This document shows, piece after piece, positions 1 to 11,791 of a DNA stretch of 64,000 nucleotides. Both the position numbers and the translations under genes were made by a program. The stretch is from Chloroflexota bacterium (GTDB lineage Bacteria; Chloroflexota; Dehalococcoidia; Lucifugimonadales; UBA2985), in the NCBI GenBank assembly GCA_028877205.1, contig JAPPHY010000009.1:54357-118356 (forward strand). The letters run 5' to 3'. Positions within the stretch are counted from its first letter, which is position 1, and each line of letters starts with the position of its first letter. The notes below the pieces were generated by a model. The model worked only from the letters and a program-made list of their open reading frames with translations, was not told the origin of the DNA and searched no databases.

Positions 1-1254
1 GAAGCCTGGCAGCCTCTCCAGGACTCGAAAGGCGGTCTCTGAGTCGCGGCCTTCCTGCACAACGGCCATGCGCTTGCGGTTCCGAGGGTCCCTGCCGATG
101 GGGGCTGCTACTGTGCCCTCAGGTGGCTCCAACCATCCCTCTACCAGGGCCGTGTACACCTTCCGGACCGCACGATTCTTGAGCTGCCGCGCGACGTACT
201 CGTGCGCCTGCCGGTTCCTGGCTACCACCATCAGCCCGGACGTGTCCCTGTCGAGCCGATGCACAATTCCCGGCCTCAGACCATCTTCGATCCGCGCCAG
301 CTCAGGCATGCGTCCCAGCAGCGCGTTGACCAGCGTCCCCACGGGATGCCCCGGCGCAGGATGCACGACCATCCCTGCCGGTTTATCTACCACCAGGACG
401 TCGTCATCCTCATAAATCACGGAGAGTTGAATGTCCTGTGGCGTCAGCTGCGTGGGCTGCGGAGGTGCAACCTCAACCTCCACAGTCTCCCCGCCCTTCA
501 GCCTGTACGACGCCTTCGCGGCGGCGCCGTTCACCCTGACCAGCCCCCGGCCCACGAGGCCCGCGACGTGAGAGCGAGAAAGGTCGCCATTCCGGTCGGC
601 CAGGAAGCGGTCCAGGCGTTCGCCGGGCGCGTCGGCCACCAGCGTTCGCACTACTCCCACGCCCTCTTCCTTTCCCGACCGAAGGGCCTCTCCAAGCGTC
701 TCTGGAGCCACGCCAAAATGGTCGTTGTAGTCGCCGGACCACGCATCAGGGGCCTGCTCGGCCCAGTCGCTCTCGGCGGACGCGAAGGCCGCCGCCGGCG
801 CTGCATCGGTCGGAGCGCGACTGCCGGACTTCGCCGACGTCACGGTCAACAGGAGCCCTATGAGCCCTACCACGATTGAGGAGTCCGCCAGATTGAACAC
901 GGGCCAGGCACCCACGTCGATGAAGTCGACCACGTGACCGAGCCTCACCCGGTCGATCAGGTTGCCCATTGCGCCTCCCAGCATCAGCCCCAGGCTGAGC
1001 CGGAGCATGAAGCTGTCGACAGGGTGAGTGCGATAGAACACAAGCAGCACCCCAATCCCCACCAGCGAGGCGAGAGTCAGGAGGAGGGTTTGGTCGGGAA
1101 ACAGTCCGAACGCGCTGCCGGTGTTCAACACGTACGTCGCACGCACAAACCCATCATCCGGTATGGACTCGCCGGGCGACATGGTTCTGGTGACCAGCCC
1201 CTTGGTGGACTGGTCTGCCATAAGCGTCAGGATGAGGACGACAAGCGTGGTCAC
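1..1254 (-). CDS. lspA-rluD: LspA-RluD fusion: signal peptidase II joined to 23S rRNA pseudouridine synthase (3' end beyond window)
   Basis: One uninterrupted frame runs from GTG at 1254 to the window edge (418 codons seen). Residues 1-140 are lipoprotein signal peptidase: DQSTK near 14, NTGSAFG near 44, and the two catalytic Asp motifs GNLIDR (D101) and FNLADSS (D124), with hydrophobic helices between. A Gly/Ser/Ala/Asp-rich linker (about 143-200) follows. Then comes an S4 RNA-binding domain (about 200-260, GERLDRFLADR) and an RluD-type pseudouridine synthase domain with HRLDRDTSG, catalytic Asp about 335. The first half cleaves prolipoproteins in the membrane; the second modifies 23S rRNA in the cytoplasm. 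The topology would put the RluD part after the last helix. The two are normally separate neighbouring genes; here no stop or start separates them. GTG is chosen as the first start after an in-frame stop near 1367. The RluD C-terminus is missing only because the window ends. Confidence 0.9.
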   Translation of the reverse strand, partial: MTTLVVLILTLMADQSTKGLVTRTMSPGESIPDDGFVRATYVLNTGSAFGLFPDQTLLLTLASLVGIGVLLVFYRTHPVDSFMLRLSLGLMLGGAMGNLIDRVRLGHVVDFIDVGAWPVFNLADSSIVVGLIGLLLTVTSAKSGSRAPTDAAPAAAFASAESDWAEQAPDAWSGDYNDHFGVAPETLGEALRSGKEEGVGVVRTLVADAPGERLDRFLADRNGDLSRSHVAGLVGRGLVRVNGAAAKASYRLKGGETVEVEVAPPQPTQLTPQDIQLSVIYEDDDVLVVDKPAGMVVHPAPGHPVGTLVNALLGRMPELARIEDGLRPGIVHRLDRDTSGLMVVARNRQAHEYVARQLKNRAVRKVYTALVEGWLEPPEGTVAAPIGRDPRNRKRMAVVQEGRDSETAFRVLERLPGF

Positions 1255-1367
1255 GTCAGAGCGCCCCGGAGCCGTTCGGCGGGTGGCGCGGACACTCCGC
1301 GTGAGCGTGCAAATCGGGTGTGGAACTGCCGTAGGCCATGTGCGCCGAAGTGTGGAATTCTCAACTC

Positions 1368-1392
1368 AGTGTAGCACACGCACAGAGCGCTG
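1368..1392 (-). promoter_or_regulatory. candidate promoter for lspA-rluD
   Basis: On the minus strand TGC-TACACT (1368-1373) forms an extended -10 box about 110 nt before the GTG start of the fusion gene. The -35 region (TTGTGC, 18 nt upstream) is weak. This is a pattern match only. Confidence 0.3.
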
Positions 1393-1508
1393 CACAACGA
1401 ACGCGGCCGGGGCGCGGTGAGGGCATGCACCTGTCGTTGCGGCGGCAAGGCGATGCGCATGCCACCTCGCGTCACGAGCTCCGGCCCACTCTCCGGCCTG
1501 TTGCCCTG

Positions 1509-2726
1509 TCAGACGGCCCTGAACTTCGCCGCCTCCTCGGAGCCGCCCGTGGCGTCGCCTGCGCTGTAGGAGTGCGCGCCCGTGCCGGCAAGCCCGCCTC
1601 CCTGCACGATCAGGTACTCCTCCCTGATAGGACGGCCGTTCAGCCAGCACTCTAGTATCTCGCGGACTCCCGCAGCGTACCGAGCCTGAGCCGAAAGCGA
1701 CGTCCCGGACGTGTGCGGCGTCATCGCGTGGTTGGGCATCGACCGCCAGGGGTGGTCGTTGGGAGGGGGCTGCGGGAACCACACGTCGCCGGCGTATCCT
1801 GCAAGCTGTCCACTCTCGAGGGCCCTCACGATCGCGTCGCGGTCGCATATCTTGCCCCTCGCGGTGTTGACGATGTAAGACCCGCGCTTCATCCTGCCGA
1901 TGAGCGCGTCGTCAAACATGTGCTCGGTCTCGGCGTGGAGCGGGCAGTGGATGCTCACCACGTCGCACACACTGACGAGCGACTCCACGTTGGGGTGGAA
2001 CGTCAGCCCTAGCTCCTGCTCGACCTCCGCGGGCAGCCGGTGCCTGTCCGTGTAGTGCAGCTTCACGTCGAAGGCCTTCATTCGCTTCAGGACCGCCAGG
2101 CCGATCCGGCCGGCGGCCACCACGCCCACGTCCATCCCCTCGATGTCATAGGACCGCGAGATGGCGTCTGCGATGTTCCAGCCGCCCTTCATCACCCAGC
2201 CGTACTGGGGAATGTAGTCCCTGACCAGAGCCAACATCTGCATCACCGCGTGCTCCGCTACGCTGACGCTGTTGCACCACGTCACCTCGCACACGGTGAT
2301 GTCCCTGGCAATGGCCGACTGAAGGTCAACGTGGTCCGAGCCGATCCCCGCGGTGATCGCGATCTTGAGCTTGGGAGCGTTTCGGATACGCTCCGCGGTC
2401 AGGTACCCCGGCCAGAATGGCTGTGAGATGACGACGTCGGCGTCCGGCAGCTCGCGCTCAAAGACCGAATCCGGGCCGTCCTTGTCCGACGTGACGACGA
2501 ACCTGTGGCCGCGCTCGGTCACGAACTTCTCAAGACCCAGCCCTCCCGACACGGATCCCAGAAGCTGCCCGGGCATAAAGTCGATTGAGGCGGGTGTGGG
2601 CAGCGTTTGGCCGTCCGGGTAGTGGGAAAGTGTGGGTATGGTAGAGCGTGCGTAGGCCGTAGGGAATCCGGTCACGGGGTCCGGGTACAGAACGCAAAGT
2701 ACCTTGAGTGCCGATGAAATGCTCAT
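1509..2726 (-). CDS. fdh: NAD-dependent formate dehydrogenase
   Basis: Oxidises formate to CO2 with reduction of NAD+; soluble, cofactor-free member of the D-2-hydroxyacid dehydrogenase family. The 405-residue product tracks the Pseudomonas sp. 101 enzyme closely from start to end, including the long N-terminal extension, the PGQLLGSVSG and SDKDGPDSVFE blocks, the nucleotide fold VVAAGRIGLAVL (about 202-213), Asp near 227 selecting NAD, the active-site Arg in NTARGK (about 290), His in TPHTSGT (about 338) and the C-terminal GTGAHSYSAGDATGGSEEA tail. ATG at 2726 follows GGAGGAGG. It is divergent from rimI and upstream of lspA-rluD on the same strand. It could feed electrons from one-carbon compounds or act in formate detoxification; the neighbours do not decide. 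Confidence 0.95.
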   Translation of the reverse strand: MSISSALKVLCVLYPDPVTGFPTAYARSTIPTLSHYPDGQTLPTPASIDFMPGQLLGSVSGGLGLEKFVTERGHRFVVTSDKDGPDSVFERELPDADVVISQPFWPGYLTAERIRNAPKLKIAITAGIGSDHVDLQSAIARDITVCEVTWCNSVSVAEHAVMQMLALVRDYIPQYGWVMKGGWNIADAISRSYDIEGMDVGVVAAGRIGLAVLKRMKAFDVKLHYTDRHRLPAEVEQELGLTFHPNVESLVSVCDVVSIHCPLHAETEHMFDDALIGRMKRGSYIVNTARGKICDRDAIVRALESGQLAGYAGDVWFPQPPPNDHPWRSMPNHAMTPHTSGTSLSAQARYAAGVREILECWLNGRPIREEYLIVQGGGLAGTGAHSYSAGDATGGSEEAAKFRAV

Positions 2727-2758
2727 GCCCCACCTCCTCCACTGGTAGCCTTGTATTC

Positions 2759-2764
2759 ATTATA
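2759..2764 (-). promoter_or_regulatory. -10 box of the formate dehydrogenase gene
   Basis: A perfect TATAAT on the minus strand lies 33 nt before the fdh start. No good -35 is visible. A separate extended -10 (TGG-TAGAAT, 2793-2801, plus strand) serves rimI, so 2727-2840 is a divergent promoter region. Confidence 0.4.
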
Positions 2765-2840
2765 CGTGGAAACGCCCTTCTCAGGTAGATTGTGGTAGAA
2801 TCGGAAGCCATAAACCTACCTCACCCTAGAGAGCGCCACA

Positions 2841-3503
2841 GTGCCATACGCCATAAGGTTCGCCCGGGAAGAGGATGTCCCCCAGCTGGCGGAGATAGAG
2901 AAGGAGGCCTTCCCCACCAACTGGCCCGCCACTCCGTTCAGGAGAGACCTCTCCAGAGAATCGATAAGCCTGCTGGTGGTCTACACACTGCCCGAGGAGG
3001 ACAATCCACCTCCGCCTGAACCCGATCTACCCGCGGGCGATGCCGAGCAGCCTCGGGGCCTGGCCGGGCTCCTGGCGCGCATCTTCCGCGGCCGAAACCA
3101 CCGTCAGGCGAATCGCGGGCCGGCCGAGTTCATAGCCGGCTATGTGTCGACCTCCTACATGACGGACGAAGCGCACGTGACGGGCATCGCAGTGCGAGGG
3201 TTGCACCGCGGCAACGGCCTTGGCGAGCTGCTTCTAATGTCGGCCATAGAGCTTGCGATGCGGAAGAACTCGCGCGTGGTGACCCTTGAGGTGCGCGTCT
3301 CCAACCGCGTCGCACAGTCACTGTACACCAAGTACGGCTTCAACCAGGCCGGGCTTCGCAAGGGATACTACACCGACAACCACGAGGACGCCTACATCAT
3401 GACCACCGCTCCCATCTCCTCACTGGAGTACGGCGAGAAGTTCCGCACGCTGGAGCAGAGCTACCGGCAGAGACGAGGCTACGCGGCCATCAGCCTCGGA
3501 TGA
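2841..3503 (+). CDS. rimI: RimI-type GNAT N-acetyltransferase
   Basis: Predicted to acetylate the N-terminal alanine of ribosomal protein S18 or similar substrates. The 220-residue product has the GNAT fold: N-terminal YAIRFAREEDVPQLAEIE, a beta-strand FIAGYVSTS, the acetyl-CoA loop around IAVRGLHRGNGLGELLL (about 115-130) and the C-terminal VSNRVAQSLYTKYGFNQAG typical of RimI. Residues about 55-95 form a Pro/Glu-rich and Arg-rich insertion absent from typical 150-residue RimI. The start is GTG at 2841, with no strong SD. The S18 gene rpsR lies elsewhere in this window (37026-37319). Another GNAT substrate cannot be excluded. Confidence 0.75.
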   Translation: MPYAIRFAREEDVPQLAEIEKEAFPTNWPATPFRRDLSRESISLLVVYTLPEEDNPPPPEPDLPAGDAEQPRGLAGLLARIFRGRNHRQANRGPAEFIAGYVSTSYMTDEAHVTGIAVRGLHRGNGLGELLLMSAIELAMRKNSRVVTLEVRVSNRVAQSLYTKYGFNQAGLRKGYYTDNHEDAYIMTTAPISSLEYGEKFRTLEQSYRQRRGYAAISLG

Positions 3504-3512
3504 GCGGCCCAC

Positions 3513-4343
3513 CTAGATGCCGACGATGAGCTGCCTGCCGCCCACGAGAATCATGGACGCCGCCAGGATGACCAGCACCACCCGATGGTCAACGCGCGAC
3601 CGCAGGTATATCCCGATCTGCGCCCCCACCAGCGCGCCCGCACCCAGCAGCGCCGCCCGGAGCCACCCATCCTGGAACTGACCGGTGGCTATGCGCGTGA
3701 TCAGGCTGGAGGAGGACGTCACCACCAGCAGCAGCATCGCCGTGGGCGCCACCACTCGGGGCGGCATCCTGAGGAGGAACGTCATCGCCGGAACGTTGAC
3801 GACCCCTCCACCAATCCCGAAGAAACTCGATATGTAGCCGGACACGGGGCTTATCCCGCCGGCCATCACCGTATTGACGTAGAAGCGGTAGGTACGGCCC
3901 ATCCGCTCCCGTATCTCCCTGTTCGGGGCGTGCTCAACGTCCCCCTGCAGCTCGATTGCCCTGGTGCTCCGCCACAGCACGTACACAGCGCCCAGTATCA
4001 GCAAGATGCCCATGTATATCTCGAAGGAGTCGCGAGTCACGCGGCTGGCTGCAATCGCTCCTATGGCCGCGGCCGGAATGCCTCCCACGGCCAGCAGCCC
4101 GGCCGTCTTGAAGTCGATGCGATGCTCCCGGTAGTTGGTCACCGTCGCGGACACGGCGTTCAGAAACACCACAGTTAATGAGATGCTGGAGATGACGGCC
4201 GGCGACTCGTCGGGAAACATGAAGAGCAGCAGGGGCACCAGAACGAACCCGCCGCCCAGGCCGACCAGCGTTCCCAAAGCGGCCACCGCAGCGCCCACCA
4301 AGGGCAGCATCACGAGGTGCAGGATTGTCAGCTCGTACGACAT
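3513..4343 (-). CDS. TauE/SafE-type membrane transporter (sulfite/sulfonate exporter family)
   Basis: Polytopic membrane protein with about eight hydrophobic segments and two related halves. The first half carries the glycine-rich GTLVGLGGGFVLVPLLLF and the second SSFFGIGGGVVNVPAMTFL, the family's repeated motif. Members move sulfite, sulfoacetate or other small organic anions; the substrate here is unknown. ATG at 4343 is preferred because GAGG sits just before it and the protein then begins MSYELTILHL. A GTG at 4391 would add 16 unconserved residues and has no SD. It ends 9 nt from the convergent rimI stop. Confidence 0.85.
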   Translation of the reverse strand: MSYELTILHLVMLPLVGAAVAALGTLVGLGGGFVLVPLLLFMFPDESPAVISSISLTVVFLNAVSATVTNYREHRIDFKTAGLLAVGGIPAAAIGAIAASRVTRDSFEIYMGILLILGAVYVLWRSTRAIELQGDVEHAPNREIRERMGRTYRFYVNTVMAGGISPVSGYISSFFGIGGGVVNVPAMTFLLRMPPRVVAPTAMLLLVVTSSSSLITRIATGQFQDGWLRAALLGAGALVGAQIGIYLRSRVDHRVVLVILAASMILVGGRQLIVGI

Positions 4344-4461
4344 TGCCTCGGCTAACGGGTGCGGGCGCGCAACAGCGGAGCTTATACTCACCGCGGACTA
4401 CGCGCTTGCGCGCCTCCTGTCGCGCCGTGACGGGAGCGCGGGCCGGCGCGCCGCCCGCCGC

Positions 4462-4986
4462 CTACGGCTCCTCGACTATCTCGATGCGCTCTATGGTGGG
4501 CAGATTGACAGGGCTGGAGCGCTCGCCCGACGCGCCGACGGTAACGGGCAGGTTGGCCAATCCGTCCACAACGTCCATGCCCTCCCTCACCTGCCCGAAG
4601 ATCGTGTAGTTCTTGGGGAGGTTGGCCCGCTTGTGCACCACGAAGAACTGGCTGCCGTTGGTGTTGGGACCCGCATTCGCCATCGCCAGAATGCCCGGAT
4701 CATAGTCGCGGGTAACCGGCTCGTCCTCAAAGGTGTAACCGGGGCCGCCGCGGCCCGTGCCGGTAGGGTCACCGCCCTGGATCATGAAGCCGGAGATGAT
4801 CCGGTGGAAGATGACGCCGTCGTAGTAGCCCTCTCTGGCCAGGAACACAAAGCTGTTCACGGTCTTCGGCGCCTCCGCCGGGAACAGGTCGAATACGATG
4901 GCCCCGCCGCTCGTGTGCATGGTGGCGGAGATCTTGCTCGCGGGGTCGATGGTCATGGGAGGTGGTGCGCTGTACTTGTTGGCCAC
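4462..4986 (-). CDS. cyclophilin-type peptidyl-prolyl cis-trans isomerase
   Basis: Catalyses proline isomerisation during folding. The 174-residue single-domain product has the core signature FHRIISGFMIQGGDPTGTG (about 60-80), with the catalytic Arg, followed by GILAMANAGPNTNGSQFFV and LPKNYTIFGQV, all standard for bacterial PpiB-type enzymes. There is no signal peptide, so it is probably cytoplasmic. The short N-terminal extension MANKYSAPPPMTIDP is common in Chloroflexi copies. The intergenic stretch to the exporter gene holds a GC-only dyad (4438-4458), without a T tract. Confidence 0.93.
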   Translation of the reverse strand: MANKYSAPPPMTIDPASKISATMHTSGGAIVFDLFPAEAPKTVNSFVFLAREGYYDGVIFHRIISGFMIQGGDPTGTGRGGPGYTFEDEPVTRDYDPGILAMANAGPNTNGSQFFVVHKRANLPKNYTIFGQVREGMDVVDGLANLPVTVGASGERSSPVNLPTIERIEIVEEP

Positions 4987-5139
4987 GCTTCTTCCTCACT
5001 GGTGCGGGATTTGCCGAGGACGCCGCGGGGGCGTTTCAGCGTGGGCAAGTCTAGCAGAATCGGCTTCCCCGTGCCAGACGTAGGCACGTCTCACGCACGG
5101 TTTTCGCCGCTGCACTGGCGTTTCCGAGCGGTACTGTGG

Positions 5140-5145
5140 CATAAT
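5140..5145 (+). promoter_or_regulatory. candidate -10 box of the aconitase gene
   Basis: CATAAT, one mismatch to consensus, lies about 50 nt before acnA, with AAGGAAGG as the SD just upstream of the ATG. The -35 is poor. The rest of 4987-5194 shows nothing else I can support. Confidence 0.35.
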
Positions 5146-5194
5146 CAGGGGCGTCAGAATTGCCCACCCAACTGGAAGGAAGGTAGGTAGCTAC

Positions 5195-7870
<2,676 letters not shown>

Positions 7871-7886
7871 GAGGTAAAGACCAGGT

Positions 7887-8282
7887 ATGGGAGTGACACG
7901 AGTGAACGTCACGGTCCGCAACATCTCTGCGCCGGACAGGTCCTGGAGCGGGTTGTTTGTGGTAGATACCGGAGCGACGGATAGCATGGTCCCAAGGGAG
8001 TTCCTGGAGGCCATCGGGCTGTCGCCTCTCAGGCAGCGCACTTACAGGCTCGGCGACGGGCGCAGCCTCACGTTCGACATCACGGAGGCCCGTCTGGAGT
8101 TTATGGGCAAGGCCACTGCAAAGGACATAATCATGGGCGGGCCGGGCAGCGAGCCTCTTTTGGGGGTGACCGCTCTGGAGTCGACCGGTATGGAGGTGGA
8201 TCCAGTGAGTGAGACACTTAAGGAGCTGCCCGCCGTCCGTCTCGTGGGCATGAGAGTTGAGCCTGGCCGGACGGGCAATTGA
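7887..8282 (+). CDS. retropepsin-like (clan AA) aspartic protease domain protein
   Basis: A 131-residue protein made almost entirely of one retropepsin-type half: the flap-side strand VRNISAPDRSW, the active-site motif LFVVDTGATDSMVP (DTG at about 27-29), and the second hydrophobic motif near DIIMGGPGSEPLLGVTALE, the expected I-x-G-x-LLG-x-x-x-LE turn of the family. As in retroviral enzymes, two copies would have to dimerise for activity. It has no signal peptide or membrane segment. Small clan AA proteins of this kind are widespread in bacteria but poorly characterised. It lies 16 nt after acnA and is followed by a small Cys/His protein; substrate unknown. Confidence 0.75.
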   Translation: MGVTRVNVTVRNISAPDRSWSGLFVVDTGATDSMVPREFLEAIGLSPLRQRTYRLGDGRSLTFDITEARLEFMGKATAKDIIMGGPGSEPLLGVTALESTGMEVDPVSETLKELPAVRLVGMRVEPGRTGN

Positions 8283-8310
8283 CCGGCGGCGCCATGACAG
8301 GAGGCAACAC

Positions 8311-8676
8311 ATGCTGATACTGCTCCAGAGGCTGCTGGCCGAGAGGCTGGCGCCCGCTCCCTACAGACCGACGCCGCGGCCGCCCGCGGCCGTGCACACG
8401 GAACGCACCGTGGATGCCCCAATCTCGTCCTCGCCGCAGCGACCGGCCGGGCAGCAGGTGACGGTCAGAACCGCAACCGCCTACTACGTGTACACCAACA
8501 GCCGGAACCGGTACTCACGGATTCACGAGGAGTCCTGCCCGTGGTACCAGCGGCCGCGCACCGCGCGCCAGACCGACAACGGCTGGTGGCACGGCCCGTA
8601 CGGCCGACTTGAGCTGGCGGAGGACAGCCCGCAGAACATCGGCGCGGTGACTCCATGCGGCCACTGCATGCCGTAG
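8311..8676 (+). CDS. small protein with C-terminal His/Cys putative metal-binding motif
   Basis: 121 residues, starting at ATG 8311 behind AGGAGG. The N-terminus (LILLQRLLAERL) is a short amphipathic or hydrophobic stretch. Residues about 15-50 are Pro/Ala/Arg-rich and probably disordered. The C-terminal half is compact and aromatic, with a conserved-looking H-x3-C (IHEESCPWY), a WWHGPYG turn and a terminal C-x2-C (PCGHCMP). His/Cys spacing resembles small zinc sites of the Ada-like type (H-x3-C...C-x2-C), but I do not recognise the family. It sits 28 nt after the clan AA protease gene and looks co-transcribed with it. Confidence 0.6.
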   Translation: MLILLQRLLAERLAPAPYRPTPRPPAAVHTERTVDAPISSSPQRPAGQQVTVRTATAYYVYTNSRNRYSRIHEESCPWYQRPRTARQTDNGWWHGPYGRLELAEDSPQNIGAVTPCGHCMP

Positions 8677-8730
8677 GGGACCGCTATTGAGTTGTGCGTA
8701 ACCAGCTGCCAGCTAGCAAGGGCAGCCGTG

Positions 8731-8739
8731 TGGTATAAT
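8731..8739 (+). promoter_or_regulatory. extended -10 promoter, 8 nt before a start codon
   Basis: TGG-TATAAT (perfect hexamer 8734-8739) lies 8 nt before the ATG at 8748. Transcription would start within one or two bases of the codon, and no SD is possible. This predicts a leaderless mRNA for the 8748 gene and enolase. Confidence 0.6.
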
Positions 8740-8747
8740 CCTACGAA

Positions 8748-10546
<1,799 letters not shown>

Positions 10547-10589
10547 GGCCATGCCAAGGCCAGAACAGCGATAGGCAAAGGAGGCGCAA

Positions 10590-11603
10590 ATGACCACGCG
10601 AATAGGCATCAACGGATTCGGACGAATTGGGCGGCAGGTGCTCCGCGCCTCGATGGAGCGGCACCCGGACAAGCTGGACGTCGTCGCAGTGAACGACCTC
10701 ACCAGCGCCAAGACCAACGCCCACCTCTTCAAGTACGACACCAACTACGGCGTCTACCCCGGCACGGTGTCGGCGGAGGAGAACGCCATCGTCATCGACG
10801 GCAAGGAGGTGCAGGTGCTGGCCGAGCGCGACCCCGCCAGCCTGCCCTGGGGCGACCTTGGCGTGGACATCGTCGTCGAGTCCACGGGCATATTCACGGA
10901 CGCGACCAAGGCGGCCGGGCACCTGGAGGGCGGCGCCAAGAAGGTGATCATCTCCGCTCCCGCCAGGAATGAAGACGTGATGGTGGTCCTGGGCGTCAAC
11001 GAGAAGAATTACGACCCCGAGAGCCACAAGGTGCTTTCGAACGCGTCCTGCACCACCAACTGCATCGCCCCGATGGTCAAGGTGCTGCACGACAGCTTCA
11101 CCGTGAACCACGGCCTGATGACCACGATTCACGCCTACACCAACGACCAGCGCATCCTTGACCAAGCCCACGACGACCTGCGACGCGCCCGCGCGGCCGC
11201 GCAGAACATCATCCCGACGACCACCGGCGCGGCGAGGGCCGTCGGCGTCATCGTGCCGGAGTTGCAGGGCAAGATACACGGCATGGCGCTTCGAGTCCCG
11301 GTGTCGACCGGCTCCATCACGGACTTCGTTGCGGAGCTGGACAAGTCGGTCAGCGTCGACGACGTCAACGCGGCGTTCAAGGAGGCAGCGGACACGAACC
11401 TCAAGGGCGTGCTGGAGTACACCGAGGACCCGCTGGTGAGCGCGGATATCGTCTACAACCCGCACAGCTGCATCTTCGACTCCCTCTCCACGATGGTGAT
11501 GGAGGGTAACATGGTCAAGATCCTGGGCTGGTATGACAACGAGTGGGGCTACTCCTGCCGCACCGCCGACCTGTGCGCCTACCTGGTGGACCAGGGACTG
11601 TAG
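10590..11603 (+). CDS. gap: type I glyceraldehyde-3-phosphate dehydrogenase
   Basis: Oxidises glyceraldehyde 3-phosphate to 1,3-bisphosphoglycerate with NAD+. The 337-residue product has the Rossmann start [16 protein letters not shown], the catalytic SNASCTTNC (Cys154), the HAYTNDQ block with the active-site His before it, and the C-terminal [11 protein letters not shown]. The SD AAAGGAGG precedes the ATG. It follows eno by 43 nt and forms a short glycolytic unit with it. Confidence 0.97.
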   Translation: MTTRIGINGFGRIGRQVLRASMERHPDKLDVVAVNDLTSAKTNAHLFKYDTNYGVYPGTVSAEENAIVIDGKEVQVLAERDPASLPWGDLGVDIVVESTGIFTDATKAAGHLEGGAKKVIISAPARNEDVMVVLGVNEKNYDPESHKVLSNASCTTNCIAPMVKVLHDSFTVNHGLMTTIHAYTNDQRILDQAHDDLRRARAAAQNIIPTTTGAARAVGVIVPELQGKIHGMALRVPVSTGSITDFVAELDKSVSVDDVNAAFKEAADTNLKGVLEYTEDPLVSADIVYNPHSCIFDSLSTMVMEGNMVKILGWYDNEWGYSCRTADLCAYLVDQGL

Positions 11604-11630
11604 AAGCTCACGCACGACCACAGCTTTGAC

Positions 11631-11669
11631 GCCCGCTCGCCCTGAGGCTTTCGAAGAGTGCGAGCGGGC
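11631..11669 (+). terminator. hairpin after gap, possible terminator
   Basis: GCCCGCTCGC (11631-11640) pairs perfectly with GCGAGCGGGC (11660-11669), loop 19 nt, 28 nt after the gap stop. No U tract follows, so intrinsic termination is uncertain. A second smaller dyad follows (about 11670-11690). Confidence 0.35.
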
Positions 11670-11754
11670 GCCTGCATTAAGGCAGACGCCTGCTTCACTG
11701 TGCTAGTAGGGGCGTTGAGGCAATTCGTCTGCCGGAAGTTTCAGCCTCCCCACT

Positions 11755-11783
11755 TTGCCCCTGCCCGCTCACCTTGATAGAAT
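11755..11783 (+). promoter_or_regulatory. promoter placing the start site at the GTG of the YYY gene
   Basis: TTGCCC (11755-11760), 17 nt spacer, TAGAAT (11778-11783). The GTG at 11792 begins 8 nt after the -10 box and no SD is present, so the mRNA would be leaderless or nearly so. Confidence 0.5.
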
Positions 11784-11791
11784 AGCCTATC

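Noticed and set aside
4438-4458. GC-rich dyad between ppi and the exporter gene
   Set aside because: No U tract and an all-GC composition expected by chance in this genome.
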